Source: Promethearchaeota archaeon
GTDB lineage: Archaea > Asgardarchaeota > Thorarchaeia > Thorarchaeales > Thorarchaeaceae
Assembly: GCA_027031765.1 (NCBI GenBank)
Contig: JALVPN010000217.1
Span: 1 to 59,718, forward strand
Reading direction: 5' to 3'
DNA length: 59,718 nt
The notes under the pieces: generated by a model
What the model was told of the DNA's origin: nothing
Database searches by the model: none
Seen by the model: the letters and a program-made list of their open reading frames with translations, nothing else
Program-made: the position numbers and the translations under genes
Shown here: positions 17,899 to 26,192 of the stretch, piece after piece
How the letters are laid out: each line of letters opens with the position of its first letter
Numbering within the stretch: the stretch's first letter is position 1

Positions 17899-18761
17899 GC
17901 GACACCGATAATCTCGGACACTGAACTGAAGCCCTCCTCTTGGAGATATGCGTACACACCCTGTTTGACCCGCTGGAAGATTTCGAGGCCCGTCAATACA
18001 GCCGTACCAATCTCAATCGCACTGGCACCTGCCAGGTGCATCTCGACGGCGTCCTGCCAGCATGAAACACCACCAACACCCACAATGGGTATTGAGAGAG
18101 CACCATACAGGTCGTACACACACCGCAGGGCGACCGGGAACAGTGGTGGGCCCGAGAGACCACCCACCTTATTGCCGAGCACGGGACGCCTCTGATAGAT
18201 GTCAATCTTCATAGCCCGCAGTGTATTTGCTGCGACCACAGCGTCGGCCCCGGCCTCTTCGGCTGCACGGCCGACCGCGACCGGGTCGCTTGCATTGGGG
18301 GTTATCTTGACCAGAAGGGGGGACTTGACGACATCCCGCACCCGGCTGACATAGGTGTGTGTCAGATCCGGGCTGTGAGCAATCTGGCTTATCTCAGCAT
18401 GGGGACAGGAGAGGTTCAACTCAATCCCATCAGGGCCGTACTCAACCGCATGCACTGCGACCTCTTCAATCTCGTCGGCTGTCCGGCCAAATATACTGAG
18501 GACTACGGGCACCGGAGCATCAGCAAGGGCCCGCATCTCCTCTGAAAAGGCAACAATCCCGGGGTTTGAGAGACCGACAGCGTTTATCAGGCCACCGTGG
18601 GAGGTGGTGAGGATGGGGCCGGGATGCCCTGCGCGAGGTTCGAGACCAATAGACTTTGTGACCACTGCGTCTGCACCAGCATCAATCACCCTCCGGAGGG
18701 TGGAGCCAGCAAGACCGAGGATGCCAGAAGCCAGCCAGTAGCCTTCAATCCTGAGTGTCAT
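17889..18761 (-). CDS. pyrD: Dihydroorotate dehydrogenase catalytic subunit PyrD (class 1B type)
   Basis: An FMN-binding TIM barrel of about 290 residues that oxidises dihydroorotate to orotate. The class 1 active-site loop with catalytic cysteine is present (GIELNLSCPH). Phosphate and FMN contacts appear in LVKITPN, NKVGGLSGPPLFP, VGVGGVS and AIEIGTAVL. Pairing with PyrK makes it class 1B, using NAD+. I take the ATG at 18761 rather than a TTG at 18767; a TATA box (CTTATTT, near 18788-18794, minus strand) is about 30 bases upstream, so the leader is very short. Confidence 0.94.
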   Translation of the reverse strand: MTLRIEGYWLASGILGLAGSTLRRVIDAGADAVVTKSIGLEPRAGHPGPILTTSHGGLINAVGLSNPGIVAFSEEMRALADAPVPVVLSIFGRTADEIEEVAVHAVEYGPDGIELNLSCPHAEISQIAHSPDLTHTYVSRVRDVVKSPLLVKITPNASDPVAVGRAAEEAGADAVVAANTLRAMKIDIYQRRPVLGNKVGGLSGPPLFPVALRCVYDLYGALSIPIVGVGGVSCWQDAVEMHLAGASAIEIGTAVLTGLEIFQRVKQGVYAYLQEEGFSSVSEIIGVAWM

Positions 18762-18862
18762 TGCCAAGGCGGGTTTCCTGACGGCACCAAATAAGGAGTG
18801 TCATAGGGTTGACAGTCACATTTATCCGCTGGGCAGGCCAACTGGAGCCGTTGGTGACCTCC

Positions 18863-20122
18863 ATGGGACTGTACCTCACCCCGACCACCCTGGGCCTCTT
18901 CATAGTCGACGAACAGGGTGAGGTAGTGAGTGGTCAGACATTCTATCCGGACGTACAACAGGCAGTGTCGGTGCTGGTGGCCCTGTGGGAGGGACGGAGT
19001 GACGAGCTCGTACCGTTGTTGGCACCAGTGCTGGCAAATGTGACTACTCAGGACCTGGCCACGGGCGACACCGCATTGGCAAGGGTCGTGTCAGAGATCC
19101 TGGGTGTGGCCGTCCAGGCAGTGAGTGGGGGCTGTGATGCAATCAAGAGGTTCCGGGCTCGGATTGACGATGTGGCAGAACAACATGGGGATGTGCCCAG
19201 TGCTGATGAGAGCCGACGGTTCAGAAGACGGGTCGCACTGACAATTGCGAGGAATGCCGTAATACGCTCAACACAAGAACGCGACACACTGGTCAGGATA
19301 GCTATTGATGCGATTGACGAGCTTGACAGAACCATCAACACGGTCGCAATGCGGCTCCGGGAGTGGTATTCGATACATCACCCCACGCTGAGTAAGATAG
19401 TTACTGATCACGAGAAGTACGCACGGGTCATTGAGGGCACTCATGCCAGAGGCGCGGTCGACATAGGAACACTGATGGGACTTGGGCTCTCCGGACACGA
19501 GGCGACACAGGTGGTGGAGGAACTTGAATGGGATCTCGGGGTGGAGCTCCGTGAGGACGACATCAGTCCAATCAGACGCCTAGCACGGCAGCTACTAGAG
19601 ATGTACACGACACGGAGAGGACTCGAAGAATATGTGGGCCGGTTGATGCAGGAGGTGGCACCAAACATCACCGCGCTTGTAGGGCCACTTGTGGGCGCGA
19701 GGCTCATTAGTATTGCCGGCTCCTTGAGAGCACTTGCGCAGAAGCCGTCCAGCACAGTCCAGGTATACGGTGCAGAGAAGGCCCTCTTCAGGAGCCTGAG
19801 GACGGGGTCTGCACCACCAAAGCACGGCATCATATATCAGGCCGCAGAAGTACATGCAGCACCATACTGGCGACGCGGGAAGGTCGCACGGGCACTGGCT
19901 GGAAAGCTTGCCATAGCAGCCAAGGTGGACGCATTCTCGGGTAGGGACATGGGCGCAGAGATTAGAGGGGCATTTGAGAGACGTCTGGAGGAGATCATGA
20001 GGACGACACCGGAGGAGCCGCCACCAAGAAAGGTGGAGCAGCACCGGAAGCGTCCGAAGCCGGCCAGACGCCGCGGGAGGAGGAAGGGGACAAAGAGGAA
20101 GACACGGGGAGGAAGACGATGA
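18863..20122 (+). CDS. nop5: Nop5/Nop56-related C/D RNP scaffold protein
   Basis: It bridges L7Ae on the C/D guide RNA and fibrillarin in the rRNA 2'-O-methylation complex. The Nop domain signature GAEKALFRSLRTGSAPPKHG is intact (about residues 300-320). It is preceded by a coiled-coil region (about 95-230) and followed by a lysine/arginine-rich tail. The frame opens at a TTG at 18809, but GGTGACCTCC directly before the ATG at 18863 and a TATA-like ATTTATC near 18821-18827 support the later start. It overlaps the fibrillarin gene by four bases. Confidence 0.95.
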   Translation: MGLYLTPTTLGLFIVDEQGEVVSGQTFYPDVQQAVSVLVALWEGRSDELVPLLAPVLANVTTQDLATGDTALARVVSEILGVAVQAVSGGCDAIKRFRARIDDVAEQHGDVPSADESRRFRRRVALTIARNAVIRSTQERDTLVRIAIDAIDELDRTINTVAMRLREWYSIHHPTLSKIVTDHEKYARVIEGTHARGAVDIGTLMGLGLSGHEATQVVEELEWDLGVELREDDISPIRRLARQLLEMYTTRRGLEEYVGRLMQEVAPNITALVGPLVGARLISIAGSLRALAQKPSSTVQVYGAEKALFRSLRTGSAPPKHGIIYQAAEVHAAPYWRRGKVARALAGKLAIAAKVDAFSGRDMGAEIRGAFERRLEEIMRTTPEEPPPRKVEQHRKRPKPARRRGRRKGTKRKTRGGRR

Positions 20123-20817
20123 TGGAGGTGAAGCCGCACAGACACCCGGGCGTGTTTGTTGTCCATGTGGGTGGACGAGTGTCACTCGCCACACGCTCCA
20201 TGGTAAAGGGCCAGTCGGTATATGGAGAGAAGACCGTGCAGTTCGACGACGATGAGTACCGGATATGGGCGCCGCGAAAGTCCAAACTTGCGGCTGCGCT
20301 CCACAAGGGCTTGGAGAGGATGCCCATACGTGAGGGGGTCAACGTCCTGTATCTTGGTGCGGCGTCTGGGACGACTGTGAGCCATGTGTCGGACATAGTG
20401 GGGGCTACCGGGACGGTATATGCGGTGGAGTTCTCAGCGAGGATTGCAAGAGAACTTGTACAGCTTGCAAGGACAAGAGACAACATAGTCCCTATAGTTG
20501 CAGATGCCAGGCATCCTGTCCGTTATGCGCCCATTGTGAGCGATAACATAGAGGTCGTATACCAAGACGTTGCACAGCCAGACCAGGCCTCAATCCTGAA
20601 CGACAACATGCAGGAGTTCTGTTGTGAGGGTGCCTACGGCATGATAGCAATCAAGGCACGCAGCATCGACTCGGTCATAGACTCTCGACATGTCTTCGAC
20701 CGCGAGGTGGGGGCGCTCAGAGGATACGGCTTGAATGTCATAGAAACCATCAACCTGCACCCCTTGGAGAAAGACCATCTGTTTGCAGTCGTGCGCATTG
20801 GAGAGGAAAATGGATGA
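20119..20817 (+). CDS. flpA: Fibrillarin-like rRNA 2'-O-methyltransferase
   Basis: The catalytic subunit of C/D small RNPs, 232 residues. The methyltransferase fold shows VLYLGAASGTTVSHVSD (SAM site), VYAVEFSAR and VYQDVAQPDQA. Catalytic lysine lies in MIAIKARSID. The ATG overlaps the nop5 stop (ATGA-type), and its own stop overlaps the next ATG, so nop5-flpA-DUF61 is one tightly packed operon. Confidence 0.96.
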   Translation: MMEVKPHRHPGVFVVHVGGRVSLATRSMVKGQSVYGEKTVQFDDDEYRIWAPRKSKLAAALHKGLERMPIREGVNVLYLGAASGTTVSHVSDIVGATGTVYAVEFSARIARELVQLARTRDNIVPIVADARHPVRYAPIVSDNIEVVYQDVAQPDQASILNDNMQEFCCEGAYGMIAIKARSIDSVIDSRHVFDREVGALRGYGLNVIETINLHPLEKDHLFAVVRIGEENG

Positions 20818-21284
20818 GCTCCTTCTTTGAGCGGATGTTGAAACATGAGATTGACACCGCGAACGACCACCTGCCCCGTGTGAGAGTCCCCCTAGACAAG
20901 CTCCTCAGAGAGGAACACCCATGCTTCATGACACGCGGTGGTGAGCCCTCTTTCTTCCGGAGGGAGGAGCTGGAACTGCTCAGGGGGCTCGTGCCAGAGA
21001 GGTACCGACAACAGATCAGTCTCCCCATAGTGATAATGCGGCGACCAGACCTAGGAGCAGGACTGTACACTATAGCAGGGAGTCGGCCAGAGCTCTTCCT
21101 CATCAATAGAGTTGCGTCTGGAGCACTGCAGCTTGACTGGCGAGAACCGCGCACATGGAGAATACGGGAAACACTTGCACGTCCCGAAGTACAGGTGGTA
21201 CGTAGGAAACTGCCGTCTACAACATGTGTTGGGATTGCGGTCTCGTCCCATGCTCACGCTGGAAACACAAATGGGTCACATTAG
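20814..21284 (+). CDS. DUF61 / UPF0216 family protein
   Basis: A 156-residue protein of an archaeal family without assigned function. The recognisable core is NDHLPRVRVPLDKLLREEHP, then FFRREELELLRGLVPE and ISLPIVIMRRPDLG, matching my memory of DUF61. Its start overlaps the fibrillarin stop by four bases, and this link to nop5-fibrillarin suggests a role in RNA modification or ribosome assembly (inference). The last 25 residues (after the VVRRKLPS segment) do not look like the family and may be a lineage-specific extension. Confidence 0.75.
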   Translation: MSSFFERMLKHEIDTANDHLPRVRVPLDKLLREEHPCFMTRGGEPSFFRREELELLRGLVPERYRQQISLPIVIMRRPDLGAGLYTIAGSRPELFLINRVASGALQLDWREPRTWRIRETLARPEVQVVRRKLPSTTCVGIAVSSHAHAGNTNGSH

Positions 21285-21331
21285 CAATCCTGAAAAGGGT
21301 TGGTTGTGGGACTCATATCTTGGGCGCTACA

Positions 21332-22297
21332 ATGACACAAGCTCGGAGCCAGCTCATTCAGGAGGTCATAAAGACCCTAGAGGACGCTGGGTTCGACCTA
21401 TCATCACAGTGCGATGTCAGGCCGACGTGCTTTGACCTTGTGGCCAGACGTGGCGACCGGCTCGTCCTGATAAAGGTACTTGCAAACATCGATGCCCTTA
21501 CCGAAAAAGATGCGATTGCACTCCAAGTGGTGGCGCATTTCTTCAATGCCACACCACTCGTCGTGGGCCAGAAGACGCGCCGGGGCGAGCTGGACACAGG
21601 GGTCGTATACAAGAGGTACGGCGTGTCAACAATCACGCCGCCCACCCTACGTGGACTCATTGCTGAGGAGCAGATGCCAAGAGAGTTCATCCAGAGGGGG
21701 GGGCGGTTCGTGGCCATAGATGGGGCGCGCCTGCGGGAGGTCAGGGTCACACACGGGATGACAAAGAAGGAGCTGGCAAGGTGTGTGCAGGTGTCCACAA
21801 GGGCAATCCTTGCGTATGAAAAGGAAGAGATGGACATGAGCAAGGAGGTTGCTGAACGTCTTGAGCGCGTCCTAGAAACAGACCTGATAATCCCGATTGA
21901 CCTCTGGAGCGAGGCCACCACAGAGAAGGCTGCGCTCACTCAGCTGGAGAGGCCGGGTGAGATACCAGACCTTGAAAGACGTGTGAACAACTTCTTTGCG
22001 AAACTCGGGATGACCGTATTGTGGACGGACCGGGCGCCGTTTCATGTCGCGGCAAAGGAGCAAGGCCCTCCCCTGATGACCGGCATTGGTTCAATAAGGA
22101 GCAGGGCCCTCCACAAGAGGGTCGAGGTTCTCAAGAGCGTTTCAGAGGTGACCGACCTAGACTCTCTGGTTATAGTCCGTGAGGGACGTGCTGATGAGAA
22201 CATCTCGGAAGTGCCGGTAATCAGACAGCTCGAACTGGACGAGATTGAGAAGCCACGTGAGCTGAAGAAGATAATTGAAGAGCGCTCCCAGAACTAG
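21332..22297 (+). CDS. Predicted transcriptional regulator with helix-turn-helix (COG1395-type)
   Basis: A 321-residue protein. The N-terminal half (about residues 1-130) resembles a restriction-endonuclease-like fold with FDLVARRGDRLVLIKVLANI. Residues about 125-190 form an XRE-type helix-turn-helix (TKKELARCVQVSTRAILAYE). The layout matches an archaeal family annotated as putative regulators (COG1395, from memory). The frame stretches 36 codons further upstream with a cysteine-rich sequence, but the ATG at 21332 begins the conserved part. It overlaps the convergent RNase HII gene by four bases. Confidence 0.78.
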   Translation: MTQARSQLIQEVIKTLEDAGFDLSSQCDVRPTCFDLVARRGDRLVLIKVLANIDALTEKDAIALQVVAHFFNATPLVVGQKTRRGELDTGVVYKRYGVSTITPPTLRGLIAEEQMPREFIQRGGRFVAIDGARLREVRVTHGMTKKELARCVQVSTRAILAYEKEEMDMSKEVAERLERVLETDLIIPIDLWSEATTEKAALTQLERPGEIPDLERRVNNFFAKLGMTVLWTDRAPFHVAAKEQGPPLMTGIGSIRSRALHKRVEVLKSVSEVTDLDSLVIVREGRADENISEVPVIRQLELDEIEKPRELKKIIEERSQN

Positions 22298-22980
22298 ACG
22301 AGGCGGCCCTGTTCAAGTTCGTCGAGGACTCGTTGGACAGAAGCCCAGCTCCGTCGTACGATTGGTGGTAGGTCGCGACCCTCAGAGAGCACTGCACGGA
22401 TGAACTCGACTGACTTGGGGTCAGCCGGGTATCCTGAGCCGAAGTCGCCGTACTCTTCGTGCAACACTTTTATGAGCCGGTCACGTTCGACCTTGGCCAC
22501 GATAGAGGCCGCAGCAACGATAGCGTACTTCGAGTCAGCCTTGTGTTCTGCGATGAACGAGCAGGCCGTATCACCCAGGCCCGAGGCCTGCCTAACGCGG
22601 TCGCGGAACCTAGCCGCATCGACATCAGCCGCATCCATGTAGACGACCTTGGGGCGGAGCGAACGCACGACCTCTGCAAACGCCATTACTTCGAGTTCGT
22701 TCAGGTTTGTCCCATGGACCTTTGCCTCGTCAATCCTACTTGCAGAGATTACCTTGACCACAACCCGATCCGCAACGGATTTGATGAGGGGGGCAAGTGA
22801 TGACCGTCGACTGGGCGTCATTGTCTTCGAGTCGCGGACACCCATGGAGGAGAGTCGTCCGACAGAGGTCGGGGCAAGTAGGACGCCACATACTACCATT
22901 GGCCCAATCATCGGGCCACGACCGGCCTCGTCAATTCCTGCGACACCATATAGAGGGCGGGGCTTGGTTGTGCCATTCAT
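22294..22980 (-). CDS. rnhB: Ribonuclease HII
   Basis: It cleaves RNA in RNA-DNA hybrids and removes single ribonucleotides from DNA. The catalytic acidic residues are in GIDEAGRGPMIGPMV (Asp, Glu), VYMDAADVDAARF (Asp) and EHKADSKY (Asp). Length, about 228 residues, is normal. The ATG at 22980 is favoured over an upstream GTG at 22992, because a TATA box (TATATAC, about 23003-23009, minus strand) would place the transcript start close to 22980. Confidence 0.96.
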   Translation of the reverse strand: MNGTTKPRPLYGVAGIDEAGRGPMIGPMVVCGVLLAPTSVGRLSSMGVRDSKTMTPSRRSSLAPLIKSVADRVVVKVISASRIDEAKVHGTNLNELEVMAFAEVVRSLRPKVVYMDAADVDAARFRDRVRQASGLGDTACSFIAEHKADSKYAIVAAASIVAKVERDRLIKVLHEEYGDFGSGYPADPKSVEFIRAVLSEGRDLPPIVRRSWASVQRVLDELEQGRLV

Positions 22981-23055
22981 GACTGTGTCCACACACTGCG
23001 AGTATATACCAGTTTACATCACGTCGTCATGGGACAACAAGAAACAGGAGGGGAG

Positions 23056-23219
23056 TGGTGGGGACGGGGAGATACGTCCCGTCGGCGGAACACGCCAGAC
23101 GTTTGAACTCCCGACCGACGAGTGTCTTCGTAGGCGACTTCCAGGATGACCCACGCCTTCGAACACGCAGAGTGTTCAGATCTGGAGCCCGTCGCCATAC
23201 CGGACTAGGCCACGTCCCC
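23056..23219 (-). tRNA. tRNA-Trp (CCA) with two introns: canonical 37/38 and T-loop
   Basis: Exons are 23182-23219, 23103-23123 and 23056-23073 on the minus strand. The spliced 77-base tRNA has acceptor GGGGACG/CGTCCCC, anticodon arm ACGGG-CTCCAGA-CTCGT (anticodon CCA), T arm GGGAG-TTCAAAT-CTCCC, discriminator A and encoded CCA. Intron 1 (58 bases, 23124-23181) sits at the canonical 37/38 site. Intron 2 (29 bases, 23074-23102) splits the T-loop between A58 and A59. It shows a perfect bulge-helix-bulge: central helix GUUC/GGAC, inner helix CGUC/GACG, bulges AAA and GUA cut after the second base. I see no clear C/D boxes in intron 1. Confidence 0.93.
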
Positions 23220-23249
23220 ACTGGGTCATTGGTTCAGCTCCATGAACCC

Positions 23250-23257
23250 GATAAGAA
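23250..23257 (-). promoter_or_regulatory. TATA box for tRNA-Trp
   Basis: TTCTTATC on the minus strand, 31-38 bases before the mature 5' end. Confidence 0.5.
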
Positions 23258-23345
23258 TGTTTCGACTCACCGACGACTGGCTGCTACTATCGAAAGTGCC
23301 TTTGGTAACAGGACGCATGATATGGTGCTGGACGGAGGTCTCGAC

Positions 23346-24325
23346 ATGACGGGACGCAGGGGGGTCGTGGTCGTGCTTGCGCTCTTTGTACTGAACGTAT
23401 TGGTCATATCCACGGCCGCTCGTACCACAGGCCCTGATGGGCGGGCAGGCGTATCACCGGCCCTACAGTATCAGGAGTGGACGAGTTTGTCTATCATGTG
23501 GTCTTTTGTTTCTCAGATGGCACAGAAGCGTTCAGAGTCCGTGCCAGAGTGAACATTGTATATGTGCACCAGAACCGTCACCCGACCATCAGTGCCCACT
23601 ATGTGTCCGTCTTGCTGGGAGTGTACTATGCACACACCCCGCTGGGGCGCCCGGTGCTGAGAGGCGTGGACTGTGAGGAGCTGTCGTTCTATCCGGTCTG
23701 GCTGGACTCGGCGGGGTACATGCATGACACAGCAGATGAGGAGGTGGTGTCCGTCAACGGGAGCATCCCAGATGGGGAGATGTTCGTTGGGACGGCACTG
23801 GTCGACCCCTTTGCAGTGTCGAACATTGTGATAATGATTGGTGGGGCCTTTGTGTTTAGAGGGCTCACACTCGTCCTGGCTGATGGGACGTCAGTCAGGG
23901 TCACCGACGGGAGGATTGTCGTGTCCGTGGAGAAGTGGTTCAATGACGACCGGCCCCTTGCCGGCAACCTCTCCGGCGTTGACCTAGAATATTCATCCGA
24001 TAGCAGACAGCTCACCGTGGCCCTCAAGGTGGCAGCACCGGCACTTACAGTTGTGGACTCGGTCATTGCGGCAGGGGGACTATTGGGCGTAGTAGTCATC
24101 ATACTCACGTTGATACTCTATAGGCGCGGGCACATCGAGCACCTGCCGTTGATACCGTGGCACAGATCACAGACGTGTCAGCCCACGACGACGACAGGCA
24201 GTACGGAGCAGACGAAGTGCCAAGAGCCGTCGCCGACGCACCTAGAGCAACCTTTAAAACTCCATGGAGATGTGAGAGGACTTGATGGCGGCCATAGGCG
24301 TCGGGGTTCACCTGATCTCTGCTGA
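23346..24325 (+). pseudogene. Frameshifted secreted/membrane-anchored protein gene
   Basis: The front part (ATG 23346, after a GGAGGT site) encodes a signal peptide, GVVVVLALFVLNVLVIS. Its frame continues only to 23552. The body of the protein is in another frame, open from about 23437 to 24325: extracellular beta-rich sequence (VDEFVYHVVFCFSDGTEAF onward) and a C-terminal transmembrane helix (LLGVVVIILTLILY) with a polar tail. Neither half makes sense alone, so a single-base indel between about 23437 and 23477 is likely: a real frameshift, a sequencing error or, less likely, recoding. The second frame also runs about 40 bases into the 5S rRNA gene, so the 3' end may be disturbed too. No family recognised. 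Confidence 0.6.
24253..24260 (+). promoter_or_regulatory. TATA box for 5S rRNA
   Basis: TTTAAAAC preceded by CC, about 27 bases before the predicted 5S start. Confidence 0.6.
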
Positions 24326-24403
24326 ACTCAGAAGTTAAGCCCGATGCCGTCAGGGAAAATGTGCGGTGCGCGAGCCCGTGACAAGTCCCTGAGCTGCCAC
24401 ATC
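24284..24403 (+). rRNA. rrf: 5S ribosomal RNA
   Basis: About 120 bases with conserved 5S elements: GGCGGCCATAG near the 5' end, the loop-B/C region CTGAACTCAGAAGTTAAGCCC, and a 3' strand GCTGCC pairing back to the 5' end (GATGGC with GCC-AC-ATC, two bases bulged). A T-rich stretch follows. Ends are estimated from pairing and may be a few bases off. No 16S, 23S or tRNA is adjacent, so the gene is unlinked from the rRNA operon. Confidence 0.9.
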
Positions 24404-24691
24404 CTCCCTTCTCTTTCTGTCGTTCTCCATCCTTTCTTTCGGACTCTTGGCTGTGAAGGCCCAGCACTGCGCTGTCGCTCACATGTTGTAGTCCACGACT
24501 GTACTGAGGAGAGGACAGGCGGGTGATTCGAAACGGGACACTCAGAAGTACACTGTACATCGGAGAGGCAATGACATACGACTAGCTGCGGACAGTAGTG
24601 GCAGGACACCCGCAACACGCCCGTACCACTATGCCTACCACCGAAGATACCTGTCACAAGCCTTAAAGGACAACCAGAGTTTTCGCCAGTG

Positions 24692-25816
24692 ATGCTCATG
24701 CAAATACCAGAAGGCACGGAGCTCAACCAGATAATTAACCTAGCATTCTTTGTATTCATAGTACTGATGAGCCTCTATGGCCAGAGAATCCAGATGTGGC
24801 AATGGTTGAAGCAGATAGAGGGTGGGCTCGCAGAGCTCAAGAGGATGAGGGAGGAGTCCAGGAGCACCAGTATTGAGACCTTTGAGCGGTATGGACGCCC
24901 ACATGAGGAGGTCGAGTCTGATATCGACCGCTGGCTGGACTTCTTCACAATCATGCCTGTAGACCTAGACCCTGCAGGAGTACTGCAGCGACTTGAGCAC
25001 CTATTGAATGAGCGTCGCGATAGGTTCGGGGAGTTCATAGCAGAGCTTGCGCCCGATGCCCAAGAGGCCGAACGTCAGAACTTGGAGAACGTCCTTGAGG
25101 TGACCCAGGTACTTGACCTGATATATCGGATAGTACGGCACTTCTATATACTGGGAAAGCGCACTGGGAGCACCCTCATAATAATGCAGGTACATATGCA
25201 GATGCCGGAGCTCCTGCGGATTGCAAAGGCATACTATGACGCGCAGGAGGCATTTGCAGACGGGAAGCCGATTGGCGATGGAGTCGGGCCACTTGTGGTA
25301 ACAAGACTCGCACACGAATACGGAGCAACCGCGGAATCGTATGTACATGATGTTGCTCGAGAAGTCGGGTACTATGAGGTGAAGGTCGAAGGGAGGATTG
25401 TCTATGCACTCCGTGCCACAGGGCCTGGCGGGACTGTTGGCAAGCCCGGTTTTGCAGTGAAGAGGATTATCGAGGACAACAATGGCAAGATAGCACGGAT
25501 AATCACCGTCGATGCGGCCCTGAAGCTTGAGGGAGAAGACTTGGGGAGGATATCGGAGGGGATTGGTGCAGCAATCGGCGACCCTGGTCCCGAGAAGCAC
25601 GCCATCGAAGAAACAGCAACACAGCACAATGTACCACTGGAAGCAATTGTGGTCAAGCAGGACGAGGCGGCCGCGATTGGCGTCATGGACAAGAAGGTCG
25701 TGGATGTGATTCCGGAGGTGATTGAGAGAATCAAGGCCGCTATCAGGAAGAGAACGGAGCCTGGCGACAGGGTGATACTTGCTGGCATCGGGAACACAAT
25801 AGGTATCGGACTCTAG
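24692..25816 (+). CDS. DUF1512 family membrane-associated protein
   Basis: A 374-residue archaeal protein of a conserved family of unknown function. It has one N-terminal transmembrane helix (INLAFFVFIVLMSLYG), a charged coiled-coil-like region (about 40-130), a helical middle and an alpha/beta C-terminal half with glycine-rich GGTVGKPGFAVKRIIEDNNG and a final VILAGIGNTIGIGL. Family assignment is from memory. GTG 24689, ATG 24692 and ATG 24698 are all possible starts; a TATA-like CTTAAAGG (about 24662-24669) lies upstream. The next gene, a membrane zinc-ribbon protein, begins one base after the stop, so the two are probably co-expressed. Confidence 0.78.
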   Translation: MLMQIPEGTELNQIINLAFFVFIVLMSLYGQRIQMWQWLKQIEGGLAELKRMREESRSTSIETFERYGRPHEEVESDIDRWLDFFTIMPVDLDPAGVLQRLEHLLNERRDRFGEFIAELAPDAQEAERQNLENVLEVTQVLDLIYRIVRHFYILGKRTGSTLIIMQVHMQMPELLRIAKAYYDAQEAFADGKPIGDGVGPLVVTRLAHEYGATAESYVHDVAREVGYYEVKVEGRIVYALRATGPGGTVGKPGFAVKRIIEDNNGKIARIITVDAALKLEGEDLGRISEGIGAAIGDPGPEKHAIEETATQHNVPLEAIVVKQDEAAAIGVMDKKVVDVIPEVIERIKAAIRKRTEPGDRVILAGIGNTIGIGL

Positions 25817-25817
25817 G

Positions 25818-26192
25818 ATGGTGTACATGATGGGGATTGCATCAAAGTTTGTTGGCCTTCTGCTATCAGGAGCAGGGGCAGTCATACTCACCTACGGGAT
25901 GAGCAAAGAAGGAGACTGGATGCTTTACGTAGTGGGACTATTCGTCATGTCGCTGGGCCTGAGCCTGCTGACCGCCCGGCGTCAGCCCACAGAAATCCAT
26001 CCACCGCCCCCCACCGTGACGGAGATACACTGCGACAACTCCGAATGCGACTTCAGAGAGATCAGAGACTTTCAGAGGGGCGACTATGTGCTCAAGAAAC
26101 TCCCCGCAAAGTGCCCACGGTGTGGCAGGCCGCTCACAATCCACGCGATATATGTGACGAGAGAGCAGGCACCATCGACAGCTGCGAGTTAG
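25818..26192 (+). CDS. Two-helix membrane protein with zinc ribbon
   Basis: A 124-residue protein with two N-terminal hydrophobic helices (about 5-25 and 34-52) and a cytoplasmic-looking tail. The tail carries four possible zinc ligands, CDNSEC and CPRCGRP, about 35 residues apart. It starts one base after the DUF1512 stop, so it likely works with that protein. No functional family recognised. It overlaps the convergent methionine aminopeptidase gene by four bases. Confidence 0.7.
   Translation: MVYMMGIASKFVGLLLSGAGAVILTYGMSKEGDWMLYVVGLFVMSLGLSLLTARRQPTEIHPPPPTVTEIHCDNSECDFREIRDFQRGDYVLKKLPAKCPRCGRPLTIHAIYVTREQAPSTAAS

Noticed and set aside
23124-23181. C/D guide RNA inside the tRNA-Trp canonical intron, as in haloarchaea
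   Set aside because: There is one CTGA but no RUGAUGA box; the 58-base intron folds into two simple hairpins.
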